Both the position numbers and the translations under genes were made by a program. This document shows positions 15,608-24,966 of a DNA stretch of 64,000 bases, in pieces. The notes beneath the pieces were generated by a model. That model was not told the DNA's origin. It was given only the letters and a program-made list of their open reading frames with translations, and ran no database searches. Source of the DNA: Bacteroidota bacterium (GTDB taxonomy: Bacteria; Bacteroidota; Bacteroidia; Bacteroidales; F082); the NCBI GenBank assembly GCA_023396415.1, contig JAEWWJ010000058.1, forward strand, positions 29,020-93,019, read 5' to 3'. Numbering within the stretch: position 1 is the stretch's first letter; each line of letters begins with the position of its first letter.

Positions 15608-17875
15608 ATGGCAAAACAAAAAGCATCAAATAAAAGCTACAATTTATTGGTCACAATTTTCTGGCTGTCTTTTATTACGATCGGCTTAGCTGTGTTTATG
15701 TTTTTTTACGGCCTGTCGAAAGGCTGGTATGGCGAAATGCCCAGTTTTGAAGAACTGGAAAACCCCGACACCAACTTAGCCTCCGAAATATTTTCATCAG
15801 ATGGCGTAGTTCTTGGAACCTATCACATCGAGAACCGGTCGAATATTCACTTTTACGATCTGCCTCCCGATTTGGTAAATGCCTTGCTTGCTATCGAAGA
15901 CATCCGTTTTACAGAACACTCAGGTATTGATTTTAAAGCACTTGGTCGTGTTGCTTATGGTGTTTTCACCGGAAATAGCAAAGGCGGTGGCAGCACACTT
16001 ACCCAACAACTTGCCAAAAATCTTTTTCCCCGCGATGAAAACCTGAGTATCCCCGCCTTGGTGATGAGAAAATTCAAGGAGTGGGTCACCGCTTCGAGGC
16101 TCGAACGCAACTACTCTAAGGAAGAAATACTGGCCATGTACCTCAACACTGTACCTTTTGGTAGTCAAGCGTTTGGGATTAAATCGGCTGCATTGACTTT
16201 TTTTGGTAAATCAACAGATGAATTGCTGCTCGAAGAGGCCGCTTTGATGGCCGGGGTGGTGAATGCGCCCACTTGGTACAGCCCTGTACGGAATCCTGAA
16301 CGCGCCTTACAACGCCGGAATCTGGTGCTAAAAAAGATGGCCGAATATGGCTTCATCTCGCAGCAAGTCTGCGACAGCGTAAGTGAGATCCCACTCAATA
16401 TGTCGCAATTCGGTCTGCTCGACCATAACAGCGGATCGGCTACTTATTTCAGAGAGTTTCTTAGAGCTGAGCTCAAAAGTTGGGCTGCCGAACATAAAAA
16501 AGCCGATGGTAGTTCTTATGATATTTACAAAGATGGACTGAAAATATATACCACCATCAACTCACGTATGCAAACCTATGCCGAAGAGGCTGTGCGTGAG
16601 CATCTAGGAGGCGATTTGCAACCTGCCTTTTTTAACCATTGGAAAAACCAGTCGAATGCGCCCTTTGTGTTCCCTTCTTCTGAAATAAAAACCGAGGTAG
16701 AAAAAATTATGGATCAAGCCATGCGTCGAACCGACCGTTACCGCTATATGAAAAAGGCCGGTACCCCAATGGACTCAATCAGGCTGGCTTTCAATACACC
16801 TGTAAGAATGCGGGTTTTCTCATGGAAAGGTTCGGTGGACACGGTCATGTCGCCGATGGATTCAATCCGCTATTACAAGTTTTACCTGCAGTCGAGCCTT
16901 ATGTCGGTGGATGTGCATACCGGACAAGTGAGGGCTTACGTGGGTGGAATTGATTATCGGTATTTTAAATACGATCATGCTACCCAGGCACGCCGACAGG
17001 TGGGTTCAACTTTTAAACCGTTCCTTTATACGTTGGCCATGCAGGAGGGAGAATATACGCCTTGCTACAAAGTGCCGAACATCAGTTACAGCGTTCAGTT
17101 GTGGGATGGAACTTTTTGGGAACCTAAAAATGCTAGTAATGAGCGCGTCGGTCAAGAGGTGACTTTGAAGTGGGCACTTGCCAACTCCAACAACTGGATT
17201 TCTGCTTATCTTATTAAACGTTTTCCACCCGAGTCGGTCATTCAAATGGCTCAAAAAATGGGTGTAGTGTCGCCAATTGATCCGGTACCTGCAATCGCGC
17301 TTGGTACACCCGAAATTACTCTGAGTGAAATGGTGGGCGCAATGAATACTTTTTCAAATAAAGGAGTTTTCATCAAGCCTTACTTCATTACCCGAATTGA
17401 AGACAAAAATGGCAATTTAATCGAGCGTTTTGCCCCCGAACAGTCAGAAGCACTCGATGAAGTTACGGCTTACAAAATGATTCAACTGATGAAGGGTGTG
17501 GTGGAAAGCGGCACCGGTGTGCGTTTGCGCTCAAAATATAATTTAAGAAATCCTATTGCCGGAAAAACCGGAACCACTCAAAATCAATCCGATGGCTGGT
17601 TTATGGGTCTCACGCCCGACATAACAACAGGTATATGGACAGGAGCCGAAGATAGAAGCGTGCATTTTAGAAGCATTAAATTGGGTCAAGGTGCCAATAT
17701 GGCGTTGCCAATATGGGCTTTGTACATTCAAAAAATTTATAACGATCCGGTGCTCAACATCAGCAAAGGTGATTTTGACAAACCATTGACCGATGTGAGT
17801 ATTGATTTTGATTGTGTTGAGTATGATCGTCAACAAAATATCAACAGCAACACAGCCAATGACGATGACTTTTAG
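15608..17875 (+). CDS. Bifunctional penicillin-binding protein 1A (transglycosylase/transpeptidase)
   Basis: A 755-residue class A PBP that polymerises and cross-links peptidoglycan. It has an N-terminal membrane anchor (about residues 12-36). The GT51 domain carries the catalytic Glu in AIEDIRFTEHSG (about 96-107) and GGGSTLTQQLAKNLF. The transpeptidase domain has the S-x-x-K motif in VGSTFKPFLY (about 463), SNN in ANSNNW (about 528) and KTGTT (about 652). The ATG at 15608 is preferred to a TTG two codons upstream. The gene follows gldH by 13 bases and is probably co-transcribed. The C-terminal tail is short and acidic. A hairpin lies before the convergent GH92 gene. Confidence 0.94.
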   Translation: MAKQKASNKSYNLLVTIFWLSFITIGLAVFMFFYGLSKGWYGEMPSFEELENPDTNLASEIFSSDGVVLGTYHIENRSNIHFYDLPPDLVNALLAIEDIRFTEHSGIDFKALGRVAYGVFTGNSKGGGSTLTQQLAKNLFPRDENLSIPALVMRKFKEWVTASRLERNYSKEEILAMYLNTVPFGSQAFGIKSAALTFFGKSTDELLLEEAALMAGVVNAPTWYSPVRNPERALQRRNLVLKKMAEYGFISQQVCDSVSEIPLNMSQFGLLDHNSGSATYFREFLRAELKSWAAEHKKADGSSYDIYKDGLKIYTTINSRMQTYAEEAVREHLGGDLQPAFFNHWKNQSNAPFVFPSSEIKTEVEKIMDQAMRRTDRYRYMKKAGTPMDSIRLAFNTPVRMRVFSWKGSVDTVMSPMDSIRYYKFYLQSSLMSVDVHTGQVRAYVGGIDYRYFKYDHATQARRQVGSTFKPFLYTLAMQEGEYTPCYKVPNISYSVQLWDGTFWEPKNASNERVGQEVTLKWALANSNNWISAYLIKRFPPESVIQMAQKMGVVSPIDPVPAIALGTPEITLSEMVGAMNTFSNKGVFIKPYFITRIEDKNGNLIERFAPEQSEALDEVTAYKMIQLMKGVVESGTGVRLRSKYNLRNPIAGKTGTTQNQSDGWFMGLTPDITTGIWTGAEDRSVHFRSIKLGQGANMALPIWALYIQKIYNDPVLNISKGDFDKPLTDVSIDFDCVEYDRQQNINSNTANDDDF

Positions 17876-17896
17876 ATTTTTTTGCGGTCTTTGAAC

Positions 17897-17921
17897 TATT
17901 GAGTAGTATTATTACTCAATA
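17897..17921. terminator. Hairpin between PBP1A and the GH92 gene
   Basis: TATTGAGTA (17897-17905) pairs with TACTCAATA (17913-17921). It overlaps the GH92 stop codon and lacks a long T-tract, so termination strength is uncertain. Confidence 0.4.
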
Positions 17922-20848
17922 ATGATCTCGTCAATAAAAATATAGGCCTGACCTCCCGAACCCAAATGCCAGCTGGGAATAGTTCCGAAATTGGTTGCTT
18001 GTACACGTACATATCTAACTTTTTCGTTGATTTTCTGTCCGATGTCTTGTTTGAAAATACCTTCTACTTCGGGCGAAATCGCATGGCCAAGAGTAGCCGC
18101 TTTTTTGAATTTTTCTCCATCTGTTGAAATCGAGAAAGTTACAGTTTTGGGCATCCAGATCCATGAGCGAATGTCTTGAACAAATCCGGCAGAAAGTGTA
18201 TGGATGTGTTCCTCTTGACCGAGGTCAACAACAGCTTCAAAATCAACACCTTGATAACCTTGCCAACCACCCAATCGCCAATTTTCGGAACCACGGATGC
18301 CATCAATCAGGGCATCGGCTCCACCCCCATGATAATTGGGATGGTAGCTGCTCAATAACTCAATTGTTCTACGGCTGTCCATTTTAACAAAATGGGCTTC
18401 TGTTACTTTACTCCAACCTTTACTTTCATTGTAAGCTTTGGCTTTGATGAGTGTAGTATGTTCAATTTCAAATGGTTGCTGATAGCGTGTGCTGTTTTTC
18501 TGTGGTTCATTTCCATCTAAGCTGTAATAAATTTCAGCCTCCGCTTCAATGTCTCCCATGCTCACCCTTAGCTTGTCTTTGATGCGGATATCATCAGCCA
18601 TTATAAATGGAACGGGAAGAATCTGTGCTTCCAGAATCGCGCTTGTGGGCGACTTTCCCAACTCAGCAATGTGGTGGATCAATGGTTTTTTACCCATCTC
18701 AAAATGAAGATGGCCGCCTGCTACAATGTCAGAGTGCCGTAAGGTTGTAAGTGAATGAGGGTTGTTGTTCAGTGTAACTGATTGAACGTAAATGTTTTCC
18801 TTTGAAAGGTTATCAGCGGTGATGCGGAAAGTTTTCCCGTTTTCTAATTGTATGGTCATCTCGGGAAACCATGGTGTTCCGATCGCATACTCAGGTTGAC
18901 CCGGACAAACCGGATAAAAGCCCATGGCACTCATGATAAGCCATGCCGACATTTGTCCACAGTCCTCATTTCCAATCAATCCATCGGGATTTGAGCTGTA
19001 AAATTCATCCATAATTTGTCGGACATATTTTTGGGTTTTCCAGGGTTGGCCAACATAATTGTAGAGGTAGGCCATGTGATGGCTGGGCTCGTTGCCGTGT
19101 GCATATTGCCCGATCAAACCGCTAATATCTTTCATGTCGCGACCTCCAACCTCAATATCTGTTGTAAAAAGCTGATCGAGTTTATTGGCAAGTGCTTCAT
19201 TTCCACCATGTAAATTGGCCAAACCGACAATATCTTGAGGAACAAAAAAACTATACTGCCAGGAGTTGGCTTCGGTGAAATGCCAATCTACCACGCTGGG
19301 ATCGAAGGGTTGCAACCAACCGCCATTCAATCGGGGTCGCATGAAACCGGTTTCGGCATCAAAAATATTTTTATAGGATTGTGCCCTTACAATGTATTGT
19401 TGATGGATGCTGTCGTGGCCCAATTGCTTTGCCATCATGGCGATGCACCAATCGTTGTAGGCATATTCCAAAGTTTTTGAGATGGATTCATGTTCTTTAT
19501 CCCCTGGAATATAACCCATTTCACGATAGACATCCAATCCAAAGTGGTTCTGGTTGGCACTGTTCAGCATGGCTTGTAGGGCTTTTTCGCCATCAAATCC
19601 CCGCATATTTTTCATCCAAGCATCGGCAATGACAGAAATGGAATGGTTGCCAATCATACAATAGGTTTCGTTGCCGGCCAGCTCCCAAACTGGAAGTAAA
19701 CCGCCCTTTTCGTACATATTGAGCATGGTTTTGATGAAATCGTTGGTCCGGTTTTGCTCAATTATCGTCATCAATGGATGCCAAGCCCTAAAGGTATCCC
19801 ACAAACTAAAAACAGTGTAGTTGGTAAAATCATCAGCAATGGCAATGCTTCTGTCAATGGCGCGGTAGCGATGATCCACATCCATAAACGTATTGGGCTG
19901 AATCATAGCATGATACATTGCAGTATAAAAGACTTTTAACTGCTCTTCTGTTCCTTTTGAAACATCAATTTTTGAGATTTCTTTGTTCCATTCGCTTTGG
20001 GCAGCCGTTTTTGTTTCTTCAAAATTCCAGTTTGGAAGTTCCTGTTTTAAATTGTTTTCGGCTCCTTCAAAATCAACGGCAGATAAACCTACTTTTACTT
20101 CAATGCGTTCGTTATCAATGGTATTGAACCCAACAAAAGCTTTAATGTTGGTGCCTGCGGCTTCTGTTGCTTGGGTAACTAAGCTGTCATTGATGGCAAT
20201 TCCTTTATGACTGAAAGGTTTTGAGAACTCCATATAAAAGTACCAAATCATATCCTTAGCCCAATTGGTTGATCTTCTCATGCCTCGAATCGTGCTGTCA
20301 TTCACAAATTCAATGGACGATTCAACCACTTTGTCGCGATGTTGCAGATCAATGAGGAGTTTAGACTGGTCAGACCGTGGAAAGGTGTAACGGTGGTAGC
20401 CCACCCGTTTAGTGGCTGTTAACTCTGCAAAAACCTGTGGTTTTTCGAGCTTAACACTGTAATAACCGGCTTGCGCGTTCTCCTCCGATTTTTTGAAAGG
20501 AGAGCAGTATTCATGATTTTGAAAAACAGCAGGACCTACAACCGGCATGATGAGAATGTCGCCATAATCGCTTACTCCTGTGCCATTTAGAGCGGTATGC
20601 CCAAAACCATAGATCAAGGAATCTGAAAAATGGTATCCCGAACAGCCATCCCAACCATCGAGTCGTGTTTGTGGGCTGAGCTGAACCATCCCGAAAGGAA
20701 GGGTTGCTCCGGGAAAGGTGTGGCCGTGTCCGCCGGTGCCAATAAATGGATCAATGTAGGTGTAAGGTTCGTTTTTGCGATCCAAACTGCTACATGAAAA
20801 CGTAACCGTTAAAATAACAACTGCCAGTAAATGAAGAATATAGCGCAT
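17912..20848 (-). CDS. GH92 alpha-mannosidase lipoprotein with C-terminal accessory domains
   Basis: A 978-residue calcium-dependent exo-alpha-mannosidase of family GH92, which trims mannose from N-glycans or mannans. The signal ends TVTFSC, a lipobox, so it is likely membrane-anchored. YIDPFIGTGGHGHTFPGA near residue 33 and GYHFSDSLIYGFGHTALNG are the family start. Catalytic-domain features include DTFRAWHPL, GNETYCMIGNH and NEDCGQMSAW (about 655). After about residue 760 a chitobiase-C/Fn3-associated region is followed by an F5/8 type C-like carbohydrate-binding region (WRLGGWQGYQGVDFEA to the end). The beta-mannosidase gene lies 21 bases upstream in the same direction. Linkage preference (1,2, 1,3 or other) cannot be read directly. 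Confidence 0.93.
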   Translation of the reverse strand: MRYILHLLAVVILTVTFSCSSLDRKNEPYTYIDPFIGTGGHGHTFPGATLPFGMVQLSPQTRLDGWDGCSGYHFSDSLIYGFGHTALNGTGVSDYGDILIMPVVGPAVFQNHEYCSPFKKSEENAQAGYYSVKLEKPQVFAELTATKRVGYHRYTFPRSDQSKLLIDLQHRDKVVESSIEFVNDSTIRGMRRSTNWAKDMIWYFYMEFSKPFSHKGIAINDSLVTQATEAAGTNIKAFVGFNTIDNERIEVKVGLSAVDFEGAENNLKQELPNWNFEETKTAAQSEWNKEISKIDVSKGTEEQLKVFYTAMYHAMIQPNTFMDVDHRYRAIDRSIAIADDFTNYTVFSLWDTFRAWHPLMTIIEQNRTNDFIKTMLNMYEKGGLLPVWELAGNETYCMIGNHSISVIADAWMKNMRGFDGEKALQAMLNSANQNHFGLDVYREMGYIPGDKEHESISKTLEYAYNDWCIAMMAKQLGHDSIHQQYIVRAQSYKNIFDAETGFMRPRLNGGWLQPFDPSVVDWHFTEANSWQYSFFVPQDIVGLANLHGGNEALANKLDQLFTTDIEVGGRDMKDISGLIGQYAHGNEPSHHMAYLYNYVGQPWKTQKYVRQIMDEFYSSNPDGLIGNEDCGQMSAWLIMSAMGFYPVCPGQPEYAIGTPWFPEMTIQLENGKTFRITADNLSKENIYVQSVTLNNNPHSLTTLRHSDIVAGGHLHFEMGKKPLIHHIAELGKSPTSAILEAQILPVPFIMADDIRIKDKLRVSMGDIEAEAEIYYSLDGNEPQKNSTRYQQPFEIEHTTLIKAKAYNESKGWSKVTEAHFVKMDSRRTIELLSSYHPNYHGGGADALIDGIRGSENWRLGGWQGYQGVDFEAVVDLGQEEHIHTLSAGFVQDIRSWIWMPKTVTFSISTDGEKFKKAATLGHAISPEVEGIFKQDIGQKINEKVRYVRVQATNFGTIPSWHLGSGGQAYIFIDEIIIE

Positions 20849-20869
20849 AGTTGTAAGGTGTAAATGATT

Positions 20870-23482
20870 TTATTTTTGGGGGATGACCGCTTTGTATTTT
20901 TCAATCCAATGGTTGAGGTGGAAATATTGGAATTGCTTTTCAAAATCCTGCTGATTTAAACTTGTTGTACATCTGATTTCTCGTGTTTCACCGGCCTGAA
21001 GATGGAAAAAATTGTCGCTAAAACGCGCATTGGATTCGCTGAGGTAAAGCTGAACAAATGCTGTGAATGTTTGAGCAAAGAGTTTCAATACATATCCATC
21101 GGTGATGGGTTCAACTTCGATGTTGACTTCAGAAGGCAGGAGTTGGAGCTGACCCAATGGCGAAAGCATTTGATAATCAGAATAAACTCTGCCATCGTTG
21201 GTTATGAAGTGAACTTCTATAAATGACTGATTGTGTTGTAAAACGAGATCATTTATCTTTAAGGGTTGGAAACGTAGCACTTTACCACTAAGGAGCGTGA
21301 TTTTTTGTTCCAATAAACGCTTTTTTGTTCCATCAAACTGCGTTAAATCAACAGTAAATGTTCCATTCACATCTTCCAATTTATCCGAAATGAGTGACAA
21401 TTCAATGTTTCCATTTTGCTGAATGGCCGACACCAAAACATCCTCAAACACCTCCTTGATGCGGTATTGAAGCGCCTTCCAATTGTTCTGAAAGTCAATA
21501 CCCGACCAACTCGTAACCGGCCAAACATCGTTCAATTGCCAGTAGAGCGAACCCATGCAATGAGGCTTTGATCGGCGTTGCGCTTCAATGGCCATTCCAA
21601 TACCTTGCGCTTGAATAATTTGCGATGCAAAAATATATTCTTCAAGGGTTTGTGGCTTCAGCTCCTCCCGATCGAGATAGGTGGAAATGGTTTCAAATCC
21701 TGTGGGATGCTTTTGGTGACACCGCAAAGCAGGCGAAAATAAACTGTCTTCGGCTTTACTTTGAAAAGTGCGGATGGTAGCTAAGGCCGGCATGGCTTGA
21801 AAACCAAATTCACTCATAAAGCGTGGAACTTTTTTGAGGTACTTTTCAAAAGGCTCCTTTCCCCACCAAACACCCCAATAGTGCGAGTCGCCTTGCGTCA
21901 TACTTTCTTTATGGCCCCATCCAATTTGCGGTGAACTTGCAACATATGCTGTATGCGGACTATAAGTGGCAACAACTTTGGGTAAAACTTGATGAAAAAC
22001 GTCTTTATAGGATTTCCAAATGGAGTCTTGCAACCCCACTGTCATTTTGTATTGTTGTTGCCAGCCCCAATTGTGCCAGGCTTCATCCACCTCATTGTTG
22101 CCGCACCAAAGGGCAATGCTCGGATGTTTTCTCAGTCGCTTCACATGCTCAATGGCTTCTTCTTGAACATTTTGTAAAAAGACACTGTCGCCGGGATACA
22201 TCGCGCAGGCGAACATAAAATCTTGCCAAACCAACAATCCGTTTTGGTCGCAAAGCGAATAAAAATCATCCTTTTCATAAATTCCACCACCCCAGACGCG
22301 TAAAAAATTCATGTTGGAAGCCTTAGCAGCGTTGATTAAGCTAACGTATGATTTATCAGCTACTTCAGTTACAAAACTATTTTGAGGAATGTAGTTGGCT
22401 CCCTTGGCGTAAAGGGCTACTCCATTGAGTTTAAAATAGAATGAAACGCCGGTTTCATCAGGTTTTTGAACGAGTTCGATGGTGCGAATTCCGCAATCAA
22501 TGTTGTGTTGATAAATTTTTCCATCGGTAGTTTTTATCTCAATTTGCCAATGATACAAATTGGGCTCGCCTAAACCATTGCTCCACCATAGCTTCGGTTG
22601 GTGGATCTCAAAATCAAAAGCATAATCATTTAACCCTGGCTCAAGCTCCATAAGTTGTTGAAAAACAATCGTATCGGTTGAAACATCTTTCAATTCTATG
22701 TTTACATTTTTTTGTTTTTCTGTATCTAAGCTGAGATGTAATTTAAGCTTCGCAACTTCTTTGCTGATTTTTTCAGTGGCCACAAATGCATCTATCGGAA
22801 AGAGATCGTCCCATCCTTTGAGTTGTACATTTTTCCATATCCCTGCCGTAATGAAAGCAGGTCCCCAATCCCATCCAAAATGATAGGCTGCTTTTCGTGC
22901 AAACATCCATTTCCCTCCCGGAAGTATGCTTCCATGAGCAATAGAATCAGCCTTAAATTGCTGATATGCCGATGAAAACCGGATTTCTAAGAGGTTATTT
23001 TTCTCTTTGAGATGCGATTTGCAATTTACCTCCCAGCTGCGAAACATATTGTTGGTTTCTAACAGAAGTTGGCCATTCAGAAACACTTCAGCGAATGTAT
23101 CGAGGCCTTCAAAAACGAGTTTTACTTGGCGACGCGCTGCTATTTCTGGGTTTACATCGAAAGTCATTTGATAAACCCAGTCTTTTTCGCCAATCCATTG
23201 CAAGTCTTTTTCATTGCAACCATAAAAAGGATCTGAAATCAATCCGTTGTTCAGCAAATCGGAATGGATGGTTCCGGGGACGGTTGCAGGTAAAAAAGAA
23301 TTGGAATCAGCCACTGAAAATTGCCAACCATTGTTGAGGCTTTGCTCAATAACCAATCTTTTTTCGGTAGTTTTGCAGCCTGGGAGAAAGACGACGAACA
23401 AAAGCAAGCATACAGCTTTTAAAGCCAACAACCTGAATTTAATTGGTGTTCTTCTGGTAAAAAGACGGTTTAAAATATTCAT
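20870..23482 (-). CDS. GH2-family beta-mannosidase, lipoprotein
   Basis: An 870-residue exo-beta-mannosidase that removes terminal beta-linked mannose, for example from the chitobiose-linked core of N-glycans or from mannan fragments. The ATG at 23482 is chosen over a TTG at 23491. The signal ends VVFLPGC (lipobox). The N-terminal sugar-binding domain contains VPGTIHSDLL. The TIM barrel has WGGGIYEKDDFY, acid/base Glu in WCGNNEVDEAW and nucleophile Glu in FMSEFGFQAMP. Along with the adjacent GH92 enzyme it would act on both anomers of mannose. No SusC/SusD pair or endo-acting enzyme is adjacent, so this is not a complete polysaccharide locus. Confidence 0.93.
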   Translation of the reverse strand: MNILNRLFTRRTPIKFRLLALKAVCLLLFVVFLPGCKTTEKRLVIEQSLNNGWQFSVADSNSFLPATVPGTIHSDLLNNGLISDPFYGCNEKDLQWIGEKDWVYQMTFDVNPEIAARRQVKLVFEGLDTFAEVFLNGQLLLETNNMFRSWEVNCKSHLKEKNNLLEIRFSSAYQQFKADSIAHGSILPGGKWMFARKAAYHFGWDWGPAFITAGIWKNVQLKGWDDLFPIDAFVATEKISKEVAKLKLHLSLDTEKQKNVNIELKDVSTDTIVFQQLMELEPGLNDYAFDFEIHQPKLWWSNGLGEPNLYHWQIEIKTTDGKIYQHNIDCGIRTIELVQKPDETGVSFYFKLNGVALYAKGANYIPQNSFVTEVADKSYVSLINAAKASNMNFLRVWGGGIYEKDDFYSLCDQNGLLVWQDFMFACAMYPGDSVFLQNVQEEAIEHVKRLRKHPSIALWCGNNEVDEAWHNWGWQQQYKMTVGLQDSIWKSYKDVFHQVLPKVVATYSPHTAYVASSPQIGWGHKESMTQGDSHYWGVWWGKEPFEKYLKKVPRFMSEFGFQAMPALATIRTFQSKAEDSLFSPALRCHQKHPTGFETISTYLDREELKPQTLEEYIFASQIIQAQGIGMAIEAQRRSKPHCMGSLYWQLNDVWPVTSWSGIDFQNNWKALQYRIKEVFEDVLVSAIQQNGNIELSLISDKLEDVNGTFTVDLTQFDGTKKRLLEQKITLLSGKVLRFQPLKINDLVLQHNQSFIEVHFITNDGRVYSDYQMLSPLGQLQLLPSEVNIEVEPITDGYVLKLFAQTFTAFVQLYLSESNARFSDNFFHLQAGETREIRCTTSLNQQDFEKQFQYFHLNHWIEKYKAVIPQK

Positions 23483-23538
23483 ACTGAGCAATCTATTTTC
23501 TGATTATTCCATTCCGAAAAGGCCGGATTTTGATTCAT

Positions 23539-23573
23539 GCAAAACCAATACAAGCCATTCATTGGTTTTTTGC
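23539..23573 (-). other. Intercistronic hairpin between the lacI-type gene and beta-mannosidase
   Basis: On the plus strand GCAAAACCAAT (23539-23549) pairs with ATTGGTTTTTTGC (23561-23573), with two extra T in the second arm. The minus-strand RNA forms this hairpin right after the regulator's stop codon. No T-run follows on that strand, so it looks more like a processing or stability element than a full terminator. Confidence 0.5.
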
Positions 23574-24607
23574 TATTTCCTTTTTACCGATGATTCTCTG
23601 ATGATAATGTCCACCGGCAGACAAACTTTTTTCTCGGTTTCAGGTATTTCTTCTTTCAAAATTTGACGGTAGAGTAGGTTGAAAGCATGCTCGCAGATAC
23701 GATCAACGGGTTGCTCGATGGCCGAAATAGAAGGCTGAGTAAATTCAAAATATTTTAAATCGTCAAAACCAATTAGCGCAATGTCATCAGGAACTTGAAT
23801 GGAAAGCTTGCGTAAATATTTTAAGCAAGTGGAGGTGAGGTTGTTGTTGAGTGTAAAAAATGCATCGGGCAGTTGTTGTGATTGGTATAACTCCACGATT
23901 TTTTCGTTGATCGTAGATTCAATCTTGTCGAAAGGCGCTTTGATGTTCCACTCATCGCGCATCTCAATCCCTGCCTCATTCAACACCGATATAAAGCCAT
24001 TCAGCCGATCGCTAATGGTCGAAATATGCTCCGGACTGATTGAAATGATCGCAAAACTTTTCATGCCTTGCGATAAAAGGTGTTGGGCCGCCAAGCGTGC
24101 TCCTCCAAAATTATCAACTGAAACATTGGGTGATTGCAAATCGTCAAAACTCCGGTCAATCAGCACATGAGGAAAGTTGGATTCACTTAACTTATTGAAG
24201 TATAAGGCGTTATTTTGAGATGAAGAAATGATAAGACCATCCACTCTTCGGTTGAGCAACAGTCGTATTTGTTCCTCCTCTTTCTTCTGGTCTTCATCCG
24301 AGCTGCAAATCACCACGCTATAGCCTCGATTGTAAGCGTAATCCTCAAGTTTTCTGGCAATACGTGCATAAAAAATATTGGAAATGTCGCTCACTATCAA
24401 TCCAATGGTTTTTGTTTTTCCGGTTCTAAAACCTTGAGCCAAAACGTTGGGTTGAAAGTTCAATTCTTGGATGCGCGCCCGAACCCTTTGCTGAGTTTCG
24501 GCACTAATTCCGTGTTCGTCGGCCTTATTGTTGATTACAAGTGACACCAAAGTTTTGGAAACGTTTAAACTTTTCGCCACATCTGCTAATGAAGTTTTTT
24601 TTGTCAT
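23573..24607 (-). CDS. LacI-family transcriptional regulator
   Basis: A 344-residue sugar-responsive DNA-binding protein. The LacI HTH occupies residues 1-58: TSLADVAKSLNVSKTLVSLVIN, then the hinge around NFQPNVLAQGFRTGKT. The periplasmic-binding-like effector domain follows (KTIGLIVSDISNIFYARIARKLE; then IGFDDLKYFEFTQPSISAIEQP). It lies upstream of beta-mannosidase and GH92 on the same strand and faces the 4-alpha-glucanotransferase. A near-perfect palindrome with a central CG, the typical LacI-family operator layout, covers its own promoter. Autoregulation and control of the two mannosidases are therefore likely; control of the glucanotransferase is possible. The effector is unknown. Confidence 0.93.
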   Translation of the reverse strand: MTKKTSLADVAKSLNVSKTLVSLVINNKADEHGISAETQQRVRARIQELNFQPNVLAQGFRTGKTKTIGLIVSDISNIFYARIARKLEDYAYNRGYSVVICSSDEDQKKEEEQIRLLLNRRVDGLIISSSQNNALYFNKLSESNFPHVLIDRSFDDLQSPNVSVDNFGGARLAAQHLLSQGMKSFAIISISPEHISTISDRLNGFISVLNEAGIEMRDEWNIKAPFDKIESTINEKIVELYQSQQLPDAFFTLNNNLTSTCLKYLRKLSIQVPDDIALIGFDDLKYFEFTQPSISAIEQPVDRICEHAFNLLYRQILKEEIPETEKKVCLPVDIIIRESSVKRK

Positions 24608-24624
24608 AGGTTCTGTCTTCGTTG

Positions 24625-24658
24625 CAAATGTAGTAAATTCGCTAAAACGGTTTAGCCA
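24625..24658 (-). promoter_or_regulatory. Promoter of the lacI-type regulator / mannosidase operon
   Basis: On the minus strand TACATTTG (24632 down to 24625) is the -7 box. TTG (24658-24656) lies 23 bases upstream. The start codon is 17 bases downstream at 24607. The spacer holds a palindromic operator. Confidence 0.65.
24641..24656. promoter_or_regulatory. LacI-family operator candidate, site 1
   Basis: GCTAAAACGGTTTAGC is a 16-base palindrome with one mismatched pair and a central CG, the geometry of LacI-family operators. It fills the -33/-7 spacer of the regulator's promoter, where binding should block transcription. Confidence 0.65.
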
Positions 24659-24858
24659 AACAAATGGATTTTTAAAACACCATCATGTTTATTTTGATAG
24701 GATAAAAAACCTGAATTACAGTGCTTTTGACCCCCAAAGTTATCTGTTGTAAAACACTGAATTACTCAAATACCTCTTTTGGTTTGAAGATAAGCCCAAC
24801 ACGACCAATCATTCGCACGTTTTAATATTTGCTCAATTACATTGTTATATCAGCCACT

Positions 24859-24871
24859 GCAAACGGTTTGA
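24859..24871. promoter_or_regulatory. LacI-family operator candidate, site 2
   Basis: CAAACGGTTTG (24860-24870) is palindromic and shares AAACGGTTT with site 1. It lies about 40 bases upstream of the glucanotransferase -33 element and 215 bases from site 1. The rest of the 24608-24966 intergenic space shows no gene. Confidence 0.5.
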
Positions 24872-24911
24872 TTTTTATTTTTTTGAAAAAATGGGGTTTT
24901 GCTTGCAATGA

Positions 24912-24939
24912 TTGAGTAAATTCACGAAATTTACATTTG
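24912..24939 (+). promoter_or_regulatory. Promoter of the 4-alpha-glucanotransferase gene
   Basis: TTG (24912-24914), a 17-base spacer and TACATTTG (24932-24939) match the Bacteroidota pattern. The -7 octamer is identical to that of the divergent regulator gene. The start codon is 27 bases downstream. Confidence 0.7.
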
Positions 24940-24966
24940 ATTTCAACGAACCCAAAATATAAGAAT

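Noticed and set aside
23247..23666. A 139-codon plus-strand ORF over the beta-mannosidase/regulator junction
   Set aside because: It runs antisense across the starts and ends of two well-supported genes and has no motif or upstream signal.
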